Assembly: GCF_007990715.1 (NCBI RefSeq)
Contig: NZ_BJWY01000056.1
Location: 1-42,664 of the forward strand
Direction: 5' to 3'
Length of the DNA: 42,664 nucleotides
From: Nocardia seriolae NBRC 15557
GTDB lineage: Bacteria; Actinomycetota; Actinomycetes; Mycobacteriales; Mycobacteriaceae
In this document: positions 1 through 8,327 of the stretch, piece by piece
Layout: the number at the start of each line of letters is the position of its first letter
How positions within the stretch are numbered: position 1 is the stretch's first letter
Translations under genes and position numbers: made by a program
The notes under the pieces: model-generated
Told to the model about the DNA's origin: nothing
What the model saw: the letters and a program-made list of their open reading frames with translations, nothing else
Database searches by the model: none

Positions 1-17
1 GTACTAACCGCGAAAAC

Positions 18-1097
18 TCAGCCGACCGTCCAGGTTTCGTGTCCGGTGAGCAGGGTCTGCAACGAATTCGAGGTGACCGGTTGGCGTTCGGCGGCGGTGT
101 CGAGCTGGGCTCGGACGCCGTCGTCGTAGGTGGGGCGGGAGACGCTGCGGAAGATGCCGGTGACCACGTGGGTGAGGTCCTGGTCGGACAGGCGGGAGAG
201 GGCGTAGGCGTATTCGGGGTGGTCGGTGTAGGCGTCGTGGATGACGATGTCGGAGTCGGCGACGGTGTCGGCGCGGGCCACGCGAAGGCCGAAACCGTCT
301 CGGACCACTGCGAATTCGTGTTCCGCGCCGAAGCGGACGGGCTGGCCGTGCCGCAATCGGATCAGGTGGGATTCGGCGTTGTCGCGGCGCAGGGCGTCGA
401 AGGAGCCGTCGTTGAAGATCGGGCAGTCCTGCAGGATCTCGACGAAGGAGGTGCCGCGGTGTTCGGCGGCCGCGCGCAGCACCTCGGTCAGCCCGGCGCG
501 GTCGGAATCCAGGGCCCGGGCGGCGAAGGTGGCCTCGGCCCCGAGCGCCACCGACAGCGTGTTGAACGGGTTGTCGACCGAGCCCATCGGGGTGGACTTG
601 GTGACCTTCCCGGTCTCGGAGGTCGGCGAGTACTGGCCCTTGGTGAGGCCGTAGATCCGGTTGTTGAACAGCAGGATCGTCATGTTCACATTGCGGCGCA
701 GGGCGTGGATGAGGTGGTTGCCGCCGATGGACAGCGCATCGCCGTCACCGGTCACCACCCAGACCGACAGGTCGGGACGCGTCACCGCCATGCCGGTCGC
801 GATGGCCGGGGCGCGCCCGTGGATCGAGTGGATCCCGTACGCCTCCAGGTAGTACGGGAACCGGCTCGAGCAGCCGATGCCGGAGACGAACATGAGGTTC
901 TCGCGTTTGAGCCCGAGCTCGGCGAGGAACCCGCGCACGGTGGCGAGGATGACGTAATCGCCGCAGCCCGGGCACCAGCGCACCTCCTGATCGGAGGTGT
1001 AGTCCTTGGCCTTCTGCGGCCCCACGGCGGCGGGCACCCCGGCCAGGCCGGTGAGCCCGAGATCGGTTCCCACGAGCGGGTTTTCGAGGATCGTCAT
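18..1097 (-). CDS. korB: 2-oxoglutarate:ferredoxin oxidoreductase, beta subunit
   Basis: This is the thiamine-pyrophosphate-binding beta subunit of the enzyme that converts 2-oxoglutarate and CoA to succinyl-CoA while reducing ferredoxin. The 359-residue protein shows the CPGCGDY motif near its start, GIGCSSRFP, and the TPP-binding signature GDGDALSIGGNH followed by the conserved NNRIYGLTKGQ segment. A further cysteine in QDCPIFN fits the cluster-binding set of this family. I start it at the ATG at 1097, which overlaps the korA stop codon (TAATG). A longer in-frame extension upstream only reads through korA and has no family similarity. The pair works in an oxygen-tolerant KorAB branch of the TCA cycle, as known in mycobacteria. 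Confidence 0.95.
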   Translation of the reverse strand: MTILENPLVGTDLGLTGLAGVPAAVGPQKAKDYTSDQEVRWCPGCGDYVILATVRGFLAELGLKRENLMFVSGIGCSSRFPYYLEAYGIHSIHGRAPAIATGMAVTRPDLSVWVVTGDGDALSIGGNHLIHALRRNVNMTILLFNNRIYGLTKGQYSPTSETGKVTKSTPMGSVDNPFNTLSVALGAEATFAARALDSDRAGLTEVLRAAAEHRGTSFVEILQDCPIFNDGSFDALRRDNAESHLIRLRHGQPVRFGAEHEFAVVRDGFGLRVARADTVADSDIVIHDAYTDHPEYAYALSRLSDQDLTHVVTGIFRSVSRPTYDDGVRAQLDTAAERQPVTSNSLQTLLTGHETWTVG

Positions 1098-3067
1098 TAC
1101 TTGCCCCCTGTGCTGCGGTAGGCCGCCCGCGCGCGGGCGGAGAACGCCTTGGCCTGTTCCATCTCCGCGATGGACCCGTCCAGGGCCGCGTCGATGACAC
1201 CGACCAGTTCCTGCGCCTGGAAGGCGGTTCCGGCGATCTTGGTCCAGGGCTGCACGTCGACCAGGTAGCGGGCGCGCAGCAGCATGGCCAGCTGGCCGCC
1301 GTTCATCTCCGGGCACACCACGGTGCGGTAGCGGCGCAGCACGTCACCGAGGTTGGGCGGAAACGGATTCAGATGCCGCAGGTGTGCCTGTGCCACCGGC
1401 ACCCCGCGCCGCCGCGCCCGCCGGCACGCCTCGCCGATCGGCCCGTAGGAGCTGCCCCAGCCGATGAGCAGCAGTTCGGCGCGCTCACCGGGATCGTCCA
1501 CCTCGACATCGGGCACCGCGATGCCGTCGATCTTGGCCTGCCGGATCCGCACCATGAGTTCGTGATTGGCCGGTTCGTAGGAGATATTGCCGCTGCCGTC
1601 GGCCTTTTCGAGCCCGCCGATGCGGTGCGCGCGGCCCACGGTGCCGGGCACGGCCAGCGGGCGGGCCAGGGTTTCCGGGTCGCGGGCGTAGGGCTGGAAC
1701 GAATCCGCCTCGTCGCCATCGGGTTCGAAGCCGGGATCGATCGGGGCCAGCTCCGAGACCCGCGGAATCGCCCACGGCTCCGAACCGTTGGCGATCGCGC
1801 CGTCGGACAGCAGCAGCACCGGGGTGCGGTAGGTGAGCGCGATGCGCGCGGCCTCCACCGCGGCGTCGAAGCAGTCCGCGGGTGAACGCGGCGCGATGAC
1901 GGCCACCGGCGATTCGCCATTGCGCCCGTAGAGCGCCTGCAGCAGATCGGCCTGTTCGGTCTTGGTGGGCAGCCCGGTGGACGGCCCGCCGCGCTGCACG
2001 TCGATGATCACCAGCGGCAGCTCGGTCATGACGGCCAGGCCGATGGTCTCGCTCTTGAGCGCCAGCCCGGGCCCGGAGGTGCTGGTCACCCCGAGCGCCC
2101 CGCCCAGCGAGGCCCCGAGCGCCGCACCGATTCCGGCGATCTCGTCCTCGGCCTGGAAGGTGGTGACACCGAAGTTCTTGTGCTTGCTCAGCTCGTGCAG
2201 GATGTCGGAGGCCGGGGTGATGGGGTAGGTGCCCAGGAACACCGGCAGCCCGGACAGCTGCCCGGCGGTGACGATGCCGTAGGCGAGCGCGGTATTGCCG
2301 GTGATCTGCCGGTAGGTACCGGCGGGCAGCGCAGCGGGCGCTACCTCGTAGGTGGTGGCGAAGGCCTCGGTGGTCTCGCCGTAATTCCAGCCCGCCCGGA
2401 ATGCCAGGATATTTGCTTCGGCGACATCGGGTGCGGCCGCGAATTTCTCCCGCATGAACTGTTCGGTGCCGCCGATGGGCCGACCGTACATCCACGACAG
2501 CAAGCCGAGCGCGAACATATTCTTCGCGCGCTGCCCATCCTTTTTACCCACACCGGTCGGTTCGGTTGCCCCGAGGGTCAGCGAAGTCATGGGCACCCGG
2601 TGCACCACGAAATCGGTCAGCGTGTCATCGGTGAGCGGATCACCGGCATAGCCGACCTTCGCAAGATTGCGTTTGGTGAATTCGTCAGTATTCACGATCA
2701 CCGTCGCCCCGCGGGCCAAATCCTCCAGATTCGCCTTCAGCGCAGCGGGATTCATGGCGACCAGTACGTCCGGCTGGTCACCGGCGGTGAGGATGTCGTA
2801 GTCCGCGATCTGGATCTGGAACGACGACACCCCGGGCAAGGTGCCCTGAGGTGCGCGGATCTCCGCGGGGAAGTTCGGTTGGGTGGCAAGGTCATTGCCG
2901 AAGGCGGCGGCCTCGTGGGTGAAACGGTCACCCGTCAACTGCATACCGTCACCGGAGTCGCCCGCGAAGCGGATGACGACCCTTTCCAGTTTCTCGACCG
3001 CCAATTTCTCAGCGGCGCGGCCGTTTCCGGTCGGCTGCGCCACGGGGTCGTCCTGCTGTGAAACCAT
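1097..3067 (-). CDS. korA: 2-oxoglutarate:ferredoxin oxidoreductase, alpha subunit (fused gamma-alpha)
   Basis: The 656-residue protein is the second subunit of KorAB. Residues of about 30-210 form the gamma (CoA/ferredoxin-binding) domain, beginning with FAGDSGDGMQLTG. From about residue 255 the pyruvate:ferredoxin-oxidoreductase alpha domain follows, with YPITPASDI, QAEDEIAGIGAALGAS and the TSTSGPGLALKSE segment. The fused gamma-alpha layout and length match the actinobacterial KorA type. A purine-rich AGGAAG lies about 12 bases before the ATG at 3067. Its stop overlaps the korB start, so the two subunits are translationally coupled. Confidence 0.95.
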   Translation of the reverse strand: MVSQQDDPVAQPTGNGRAAEKLAVEKLERVVIRFAGDSGDGMQLTGDRFTHEAAAFGNDLATQPNFPAEIRAPQGTLPGVSSFQIQIADYDILTAGDQPDVLVAMNPAALKANLEDLARGATVIVNTDEFTKRNLAKVGYAGDPLTDDTLTDFVVHRVPMTSLTLGATEPTGVGKKDGQRAKNMFALGLLSWMYGRPIGGTEQFMREKFAAAPDVAEANILAFRAGWNYGETTEAFATTYEVAPAALPAGTYRQITGNTALAYGIVTAGQLSGLPVFLGTYPITPASDILHELSKHKNFGVTTFQAEDEIAGIGAALGASLGGALGVTSTSGPGLALKSETIGLAVMTELPLVIIDVQRGGPSTGLPTKTEQADLLQALYGRNGESPVAVIAPRSPADCFDAAVEAARIALTYRTPVLLLSDGAIANGSEPWAIPRVSELAPIDPGFEPDGDEADSFQPYARDPETLARPLAVPGTVGRAHRIGGLEKADGSGNISYEPANHELMVRIRQAKIDGIAVPDVEVDDPGERAELLLIGWGSSYGPIGEACRRARRRGVPVAQAHLRHLNPFPPNLGDVLRRYRTVVCPEMNGGQLAMLLRARYLVDVQPWTKIAGTAFQAQELVGVIDAALDGSIAEMEQAKAFSARARAAYRSTGGK

Positions 3068-3173
3068 GCGCGTGCATCACTTCCTAGTCAGGTGTGAGGT
3101 ACCAACGCCAAACTACTCCGCAATATTCGCGACACACCCGTGATGCGCAAGGGTTTCGATCAAGGAACCGGCG

Positions 3174-4190
3174 TCAGGCGAACAACGCCAGCTGTGGATC
3201 GGGCGTGTGCGATTCGGCGGCGCGGACCTCGGGTTCGGCCTGCCGTTCGCGGTTCAAACGGTATTTCTCCAGCAACGGCTCGATTCGGCCGCGTAGCCAC
3301 GCAGAATACTCCGGTGTCACCGAAGTACTGCGACCATACAGTTGCCGGTAGCGCCGCAGCAGCGCCGGGTGGGCTTCGGCCAGCCAGTTGAGGAACCAGC
3401 CGCGGGTGGAACCGCGCAGATGCATGGGAAACGCCGTGACGCCCGCGGCCCCGGCCTCGGCGATGGCGGCGAACAGGGCGTCGAGGTGGGCGTTCGAGTC
3501 GGTGAGGTACGGAATGACCGGGGCCACCATGACATTCACCGCGAACCCGGCCTCGGCCAGCGCGCGCACCAGTTCCAGCCGGGCGCGCGGCGAGGGCGTG
3601 CCGGGTTCGAGGCCCCGGTGCAGTTCCTCGTCGAGGATGGCGATGGATACCGCCAGATGCACCGGCACCTGCCCGGCGGCCTGGGTGAGCAGCGGCAGAT
3701 CCCGCCGCAGCAGCGTGCCTTTGGTGAGGATGGAGAACCCGGTACCGGATTCGGTGAGCGCGCTGATGATGCCCGGCATCAGCCGGTAGCGGCCCTCGGC
3801 GCGCTGATAGGGATCGGTATTCGTGCCCAGCGCAACCGATTCCCGCCGCCAGGAGCGCTTGTGCAGTTCACGCCGCAGCACCGGGACCACATTGGTCTTG
3901 ACCACGATCTGGGAGTCGAAATCGGCCCCCGCGTCCAGATCGAGGTACTCGTGCGTGCCGCGGGCGAAGCAGTAGCGACACGCGTGCGAGCAGCCGCGCA
4001 TGGGATTGATGGTCCAACTGAAGGGCAGGGTGCTCTCGGGCACCCGGTTCAGAGCACTCTTGCAGAGCACCTCGTGAAACGTGATGCCCTCGAACTCGGG
4101 CGTCTGTACGCTGCGTACGAAACCAGCGCGTTCGAGCCCGGGCAGTGCACCGTCATCGGCGCCGAGGGTTTGCCTTTGCCACCGCACCAC
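3174..4190 (-). CDS. Rv2578c-like radical SAM protein (spore-photolyase-related)
   Basis: This 338-residue radical SAM protein carries the cluster motif CSHACRYC (Cys67, Cys71, Cys74) and the family segments ALGTNTDPYQ and LRGSTRGWF. It resembles the uncharacterised mycobacterial protein Rv2578c and is distantly related to spore photoproduct lyase. The last residues read PQLALFA. QLALF fits the bacterial sliding-clamp-binding consensus QL[SD]LF, which would tie the protein to replication or repair sites. The start is taken as GTG 4190 (GTG at 4187 is also possible). A LexA-type box lies a few bases upstream. The substrate is unknown; a DNA-repair role is inferred from the motif and the operator. 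Confidence 0.88.
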   Translation of the reverse strand: MVRWQRQTLGADDGALPGLERAGFVRSVQTPEFEGITFHEVLCKSALNRVPESTLPFSWTINPMRGCSHACRYCFARGTHEYLDLDAGADFDSQIVVKTNVVPVLRRELHKRSWRRESVALGTNTDPYQRAEGRYRLMPGIISALTESGTGFSILTKGTLLRRDLPLLTQAAGQVPVHLAVSIAILDEELHRGLEPGTPSPRARLELVRALAEAGFAVNVMVAPVIPYLTDSNAHLDALFAAIAEAGAAGVTAFPMHLRGSTRGWFLNWLAEAHPALLRRYRQLYGRSTSVTPEYSAWLRGRIEPLLEKYRLNRERQAEPEVRAAESHTPDPQLALFA

Positions 4191-4193
4191 CCC

Positions 4194-4222
4194 AGTCGAA
4201 CATGTGTTCTATCGCCTGTCAA
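4194..4222 (-). promoter_or_regulatory. SOS (LexA) box inside a -35/-10 promoter
   Basis: On the minus strand a perfect TTGACA (4217-4222) is followed after 17 bases by TCGACT (4194-4199), a weak -10. Between and overlapping them lies TAGAACACATGTTCGA (4196-4211), which matches the actinobacterial LexA consensus TCGAAC-N4-GTTCGA in all but one position. The expected transcription start falls on or next to the GTG codons at 4190/4187, so the message may be leaderless. The -35 overlaps the stop codon of the upstream SDR gene. Confidence 0.75.
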
Positions 4223-5205
4223 GCGCTCTTCTGCGTGTCGGACTCGATAGGCTGCCCGTTGTAGAAGGCGACCAGGTCCCGAATGGTCTGCTCGGCCGGA
4301 CGCGGACGATAGCCCAATTCCTCTGTGGCCTTGGTGTGTTCGACGATCGGCGCGGCCAGCAGCGCACCCATGGCCGCGCGCGAGATGCGGTCGCTGCCCA
4401 GCGCCTTGGCCACCGGCTCCATGACCGGCATGCAGGCATTGATGACCTTGGCCGGAATCGCGAAGGCGGGCTTCATCTTCCCGTTCACCTCGGCCGCGAG
4501 GCGGGTGGCCTGGAACATGTCGGTGAAATGCCCACCGAGCAGGTAGTTCTCACCGGTGCGGCCGCGCTCGCTCGCCGCCACCAGACCCTGGGCCACGTCG
4601 CGCACGTCGACCAGGTCGAAGCCACCGCTGATCATGACCGGCACCCGCCCGCGCGCCGCGTCCCACAGCGTGGCGTTGATGCGCGAGTTGGTGTTGTCGA
4701 TCGGACCGTACACACCGGTCGGGTTGCAGACCACCGCGTCCAGACCCTTGTCGATGATCTTGCGCAGCTCGATCTCGCCCTGCCACTTGGAGCGGTCGTA
4801 CACCGGCAGATCCGGATCGATGGACCGCGGCGAACGCTCGTTGATGCGGCCACCGCAGCAGTACTGATTGAACGCGTGAATCGAGCTGGTGTGCACCATG
4901 CGCCGCACCCCGACCTCGCGCGCCGCGTCGGCGACCACGCGCACACCCTCGGTGTTGACCCGCCAGGCCAGATCGTTCTTGTGCGCAAGGGTGATGAGCG
5001 CCACCAGGTGGTACACCACCTCGGCCCCATCGAGGGCGTGGCGCATCGACTCCGGGTCCAGGACATTGCCGTTGACCCAGGTGACACCGGACTGGCTCGC
5101 GCCGGCGACGCGGTCGATGGCAGTCACCTCGTGACCGCGATCGGTAAGCAGGCGAAGCAAATTGGCGCCAAGGAAGCCGGCGGCGCCGGTGACTGCGACC
5201 TTCAT
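4219..5205 (-). CDS. Extended SDR, NAD-dependent epimerase/3-beta-HSD-like
   Basis: The 328-residue protein is an extended short-chain dehydrogenase. It has the nucleotide-binding GAAGFLG at residues 7-13, a serine-rich HTSSIH segment and a catalytic YDRSK. It belongs to the broad family that holds 3-beta-hydroxysteroid dehydrogenases, dihydroflavonol reductases and sugar epimerases, and the sequence alone does not fix the substrate. A KstR-type palindrome sits at its promoter, which favours a steroid or related lipid substrate. The ATG at 5205 directly starts the Rossmann fold. The gene ends only 28 bases before the start of the radical SAM gene. Confidence 0.85.
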   Translation of the reverse strand: MKVAVTGAAGFLGANLLRLLTDRGHEVTAIDRVAGASQSGVTWVNGNVLDPESMRHALDGAEVVYHLVALITLAHKNDLAWRVNTEGVRVVADAAREVGVRRMVHTSSIHAFNQYCCGGRINERSPRSIDPDLPVYDRSKWQGEIELRKIIDKGLDAVVCNPTGVYGPIDNTNSRINATLWDAARGRVPVMISGGFDLVDVRDVAQGLVAASERGRTGENYLLGGHFTDMFQATRLAAEVNGKMKPAFAIPAKVINACMPVMEPVAKALGSDRISRAAMGALLAAPIVEHTKATEELGYRPRPAEQTIRDLVAFYNGQPIESDTQKSA

Positions 5206-5218
5206 GGTGACGAGAATA

Positions 5219-5232
5219 TAGAACTTGTTCTA
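5219..5232. promoter_or_regulatory. KstR-type palindromic operator
   Basis: TAGAACTTGTTCTA is a perfect 6+6 inverted repeat with a 2-base centre and matches the KstR cholesterol-regulon consensus TnnAACnnGTTnnA. It lies 14 bases upstream of the SDR start, just before a TATATT -10-like element (minus strand), a good position for repression. Binding by KstR itself is inferred; other TetR-family regulators use similar sites. Confidence 0.6.
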
Positions 5233-5340
5233 ATTTGCAACCACGGTCACATCGCGGTTCGGAGACGCACGCCACGCCGAGCTGGACGCTCGATGGGATA
5301 TATTCGGCACTCGCATGTCCACGACGATCAGGGGGCTGAA

Positions 5341-5670
5341 ATGGCCGATCTCTCGGTCGACACCGGTGCGGTGCGCACCTTCGCCGCGACCCAGGACGGC
5401 GTCGCCGCCGACATCGCCGCTCAGGGCGGCCTCGACACCGTATCCCACGTCGCGGCCATGACCCCGGTCTTCGGACTCATCGGCGCGGACTTCCTGGCCA
5501 GCTTCGCGGTCGCCGAACTGCTGCACGATCGCGATATCAACGCCCTGTCCGCGCGCTTCGGCAAGCTGGGCCAGGCCGCCTTCGGCTCCGCGGCCACCTA
5601 CGACGCCACCGACGCCGAATTCGCGGGCGGTCTCGGCAATATCGCCGGGCAGATCGGCGAGCAGGCGTGA
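5341..5670 (+). CDS. EspC-like type VII secretion target protein
   Basis: The 109-residue helical protein looks like the actinobacterial type VII secretion target family (EspC-like). It begins MADLSVDTGAVRTFA and has a C-terminal YDATD at residues 87-91, which fits the YxxxD/E export signal. An AGGGG ribosome-binding site lies just before the ATG. It overlaps the next gene by four bases (GTGA), so the two are probably made together and may be co-secreted. No ESX core genes are visible in the window, so the secretion machine must be encoded elsewhere. Family assignment is from the fold pattern and context. Confidence 0.72.
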   Translation: MADLSVDTGAVRTFAATQDGVAADIAAQGGLDTVSHVAAMTPVFGLIGADFLASFAVAELLHDRDINALSARFGKLGQAAFGSAATYDATDAEFAGGLGNIAGQIGEQA

Positions 5671-7199
5671 GCGTCCTCGACTCCGGTGTCATCGGAGGCC
5701 CCCGCCCGATCCCGACCGACGCCCCGATGGGAGCCGACACCATGACCGCGATCGCGTCCGGCCCGATTCCCGATCTGCCGCTGGGCACCCTGCCCGCCGA
5801 CGTCTCCCCCTTCGAACCGCCCGAATTCGCCTTGTCGCGCAAGGAGTTCGAGCAGACCGGAGCCCCGCTGGGCGGCGGCGTGCCCGGCGCGGGCCTCGGT
5901 GCGACGCCCACCGAGACCATCCAGCCCGCCCTCGACGGCGCGCACGGTGTGCTGTCCGGCGCGCAGCACACCCTCGGCAATGCGCAGTCCGTGCTGGCGA
6001 ATGCCCAGTCCGCGCTCGACAATGTGCCCGCCGCGCTCACCTCGGCCCAGGCCGCCCTCGCCCGGGCCGCGGCCGACCCGGCCTCGATCCTTCCGCCCCT
6101 GCCCGCCGATCCGGTCGGCGATCTGATGAAGGGCCTGGCGCTGCCCGCCGTCCCCGGATTGGACGCGCTGTTCAAGCCGTTCCTGGATCTGCTGAAGAGC
6201 TTCGGCACCGGCGCGCTCGGCCAGTTCAATCCGACCACCCTGCTCAGCCAGGGTTCGAAGCTCATCGAGTCCGCGGTCCAGGTCGGCAGCGGTGCGCTCA
6301 AGACCGTCGAATCCCTGTGGCAGGGCAAAGCATCGCAGAGCGCGCAGGAAACCGGTAAGCAGGCCGAGAACCACGGACAGGAGACCGCGCAGCGCGGATT
6401 CGACCTGTCCACGATCACCAATCAGGCCGCGGCCGTGGTGCAGCGCGGCAATATCCAGCTCACCGCCATCGCGCAGGCGTTCGCGGCCGAGGCCACCGCG
6501 ATGGCCCCGCTCATTCTCACCCCGGTCGGCCAGACCACGCTGATCGCCTCGGCGACCCGCCATCTGGGCGAGGCCGTCACGGTCGTGAACGCCACCCACG
6601 GCGAACTGTCGATCTACACCGCGCAGGTGCAGGGTCTCATCGGCCAGCTGGTCGGCCAGGGCGGCGGCCCGAATCCGGCCGAGGTCGCGCAGTCGCTGGC
6701 GCAGAACGTGGGCCAGCCGATCCTGGAACAGGCCAAGGGCCTGCTCGAAAGCGGTTTGCAGGCGGGCACTCCCGGCACCGACCCGGCCAAGACCGATCCG
6801 CTGGGCGGCGCGCCCGATACCACCGCCGCGGGTGTCGGCGGGGGCGTCGGCGGAGGCGCGGGTGGCGGCGGCGGGATCGGCGGCGGAGGCGGTCTCGGCT
6901 CCACGCCCGACGGCCCCGGTTCCTCGATTCCCGGTGGCAAGGTCGCCAATCCGGCCAATCCGTTCGGCGCGGGCCTGGGCGGCGTCGCGGGCATGGGCGG
7001 TCCCGCCGGTTCCGGTTTCATGGGCTCCCCCGCCGCGGCGGGCGCGGGCAAGGGCGGCGCACCGGACGGCCAGCACGGCCGCACGGTGCAGCCGCACCAG
7101 AGTCCCACCGCCGAAAGCGAACTCACCGGCAACCTGGGCACCTTCGCGCCGGGCGTCATCGGCGAACCGGACGAGCCCGCCGAGACCGACGAGTCCTAG
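5667..7199 (+). CDS. Type VII secretion-associated Ala/Gly/Pro-rich protein
   Basis: This 510-residue protein is coupled by a GTGA overlap to the EspC-like gene. It has a proline-rich first 100 residues, a helical, Ala/Gln-rich middle (about 100-350), and a low-complexity Gly/Pro tail with runs of glycine at about 385-410, ending in an acidic DEPAETDES. There is no signal peptide or clear transmembrane helix. The layout resembles EspB/PPE-like partners of small type VII substrates, but I do not recognise a named family. A strong terminator follows directly. It is probably a secreted partner of the preceding protein; its function is unknown. Confidence 0.7.
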   Translation: MSVLDSGVIGGPRPIPTDAPMGADTMTAIASGPIPDLPLGTLPADVSPFEPPEFALSRKEFEQTGAPLGGGVPGAGLGATPTETIQPALDGAHGVLSGAQHTLGNAQSVLANAQSALDNVPAALTSAQAALARAAADPASILPPLPADPVGDLMKGLALPAVPGLDALFKPFLDLLKSFGTGALGQFNPTTLLSQGSKLIESAVQVGSGALKTVESLWQGKASQSAQETGKQAENHGQETAQRGFDLSTITNQAAAVVQRGNIQLTAIAQAFAAEATAMAPLILTPVGQTTLIASATRHLGEAVTVVNATHGELSIYTAQVQGLIGQLVGQGGGPNPAEVAQSLAQNVGQPILEQAKGLLESGLQAGTPGTDPAKTDPLGGAPDTTAAGVGGGVGGGAGGGGGIGGGGGLGSTPDGPGSSIPGGKVANPANPFGAGLGGVAGMGGPAGSGFMGSPAAAGAGKGGAPDGQHGRTVQPHQSPTAESELTGNLGTFAPGVIGEPDEPAETDES

Positions 7200-7208
7200 A
7201 ACGCCGAA

Positions 7209-7250
7209 ATGCCGCGATGGTCGGGACGGGTACCCCGATCATCGCGGCAT
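7209..7250. terminator. Bidirectional hairpin terminator
   Basis: A near-perfect 17-bp stem (outer arms ATGCCGCGAT at 7209-7218 and ATCGCGGCAT at 7241-7250) closes a short loop between the converging secretion-partner gene and the SDR gene. It has no long T-run, as is usual in this GC range. Confidence 0.75.
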
Positions 7251-7329
7251 CGGTGGAGGCCGATGTGCGGCTGTACACCCCGCGGGCTCGGCCGCCGTTT
7301 CGGGCGCGATATCGCTGCGCCGCGGTGGA

Positions 7330-8079
7330 TCACACCGCGGTCGGCCGCGTCTGCGCGTCGATGCCGCCGTCGATGACGAACTGCGCACCGTGGATGAACC
7401 CGGCCTGCGGGCCGAGCAGATACGTGATGAGCGAGGCGATTTCCTCGGGCTTGCCATTGCGGCCGATCGGGGCCACGAAGTTGCGGATGGCCTCGCTGTA
7501 GCGCGGATCGTCCAAACCGGCCTGCAACAGCGGGGTCTCGACGCTGCCGGGGGCGACGGTGTTCAGGCGCACGCCCGCCGCGCCCCACTCGACGGCGCGC
7601 TGGCGCACGGCCACGGTGACGGCGTTCTTGGACGACGCGTAGGCGTAGCTGCCCGCGAAATCCCCCGCCCGGGCGAAGGCCTCGGCCTCGTTGCCCTTGG
7701 CGATCGGATTGTCCTCCCACTTGATCTGGGTGGAGGCGACCGACGAAACCACCACGGCCGCAGGGTTTTCACCCTTGCGCAGGGCGGGCAGCAGCGCGTC
7801 GAGCAGGGCCACGGTGGCCCGGAAGTTGATCTCCACCACCAGGTTCGGGTCGGGTACCTGCGGTCCGACGCCCGCGCACAGCACCAGCCCGTCGAGGACT
7901 CCCCCGGACCGCTCCAGCACCGCCTCGACCGCGGCCGCGCGGGCCTGCGCGTCGGTGAGATCGACGGTGATGTCGGAATTGCGCAGGTCGATGCCGATGA
8001 TGTCGTGCCCGGCGGCCCGCAGGGCGGCGGCGGTGGCCGCGCCGATGCCGGAACCGGAGCCGGTGATGGCGATCGTCAT
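7330..8079 (-). CDS. SDR resembling 3-alpha-hydroxysteroid dehydrogenase
   Basis: The 249-residue classical SDR has GSGSGIG at residues 7-13, a SSVAS segment and the catalytic YASSK. Segments such as DGLVLCAGVGPQ, VRLNTVAPGSVETPLLQAGL and FVIDGGIDA closely recall the 3-alpha-hydroxysteroid dehydrogenase of Comamonas testosteroni, recognised from memory. The start is the ATG at 8079, where the fold begins; the reading frame stays open 77 codons further but that stretch looks like intergenic DNA. A KstR-like site with one core mismatch lies just upstream. It probably oxidises or reduces a steroid or similar hydroxyl group; the substrate is inferred. Confidence 0.85.
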   Translation of the reverse strand: MTIAITGSGSGIGAATAAALRAAGHDIIGIDLRNSDITVDLTDAQARAAAVEAVLERSGGVLDGLVLCAGVGPQVPDPNLVVEINFRATVALLDALLPALRKGENPAAVVVSSVASTQIKWEDNPIAKGNEAEAFARAGDFAGSYAYASSKNAVTVAVRQRAVEWGAAGVRLNTVAPGSVETPLLQAGLDDPRYSEAIRNFVAPIGRNGKPEEIASLITYLLGPQAGFIHGAQFVIDGGIDAQTRPTAV

Positions 8080-8088
8080 ACCGCCGAT

Positions 8089-8102
8089 TAGAACAAGATC
8101 CA
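8089..8102. promoter_or_regulatory. Degenerate KstR-like site
   Basis: On the minus strand TGGATCTTGTTCTA matches TnnAACnnGTTnnA except for one core base (ATC for AAC), and shares its right half and centre with the site at 5219-5232. It lies 9 bases before the SDR start codon. This is suggestive only. Confidence 0.35.
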
Positions 8103-8273
8103 GGAATATCGACAAGCCCGTCGGGACCGGCATCTCAGCCACCGGGACGGTTATCGCCCGGCGGTTCGGGCCCGCGATACGACAGGTGAACACCCGCAGT
8201 GTGATCAACCGCGGACCCGATCGGTCCGGCCCGTTCGGCTGCTTTCGGGCGAGCCTGCCGCTAGCATCACCGA

Positions 8274-8293
8274 TAGAACTATAATCTGTTCTA
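8274..8293. promoter_or_regulatory. Inverted repeat enclosing a TATAAT -10 box
   Basis: TAGAAC (8274-8279) and GTTCTA (8288-8293) form a 6+6 inverted repeat around TATAATCT, with a perfect TATAAT at 8280-8285. It lies 34 bases upstream of the LLM oxidoreductase start. The arms equal those of the 5219 palindrome but the spacing is 8 rather than 2, so a different repressor is likely. Confidence 0.55.
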
Positions 8294-8327
8294 GTTTTCG
8301 CACTGCTCACTGTCGAGAGGACGATCG

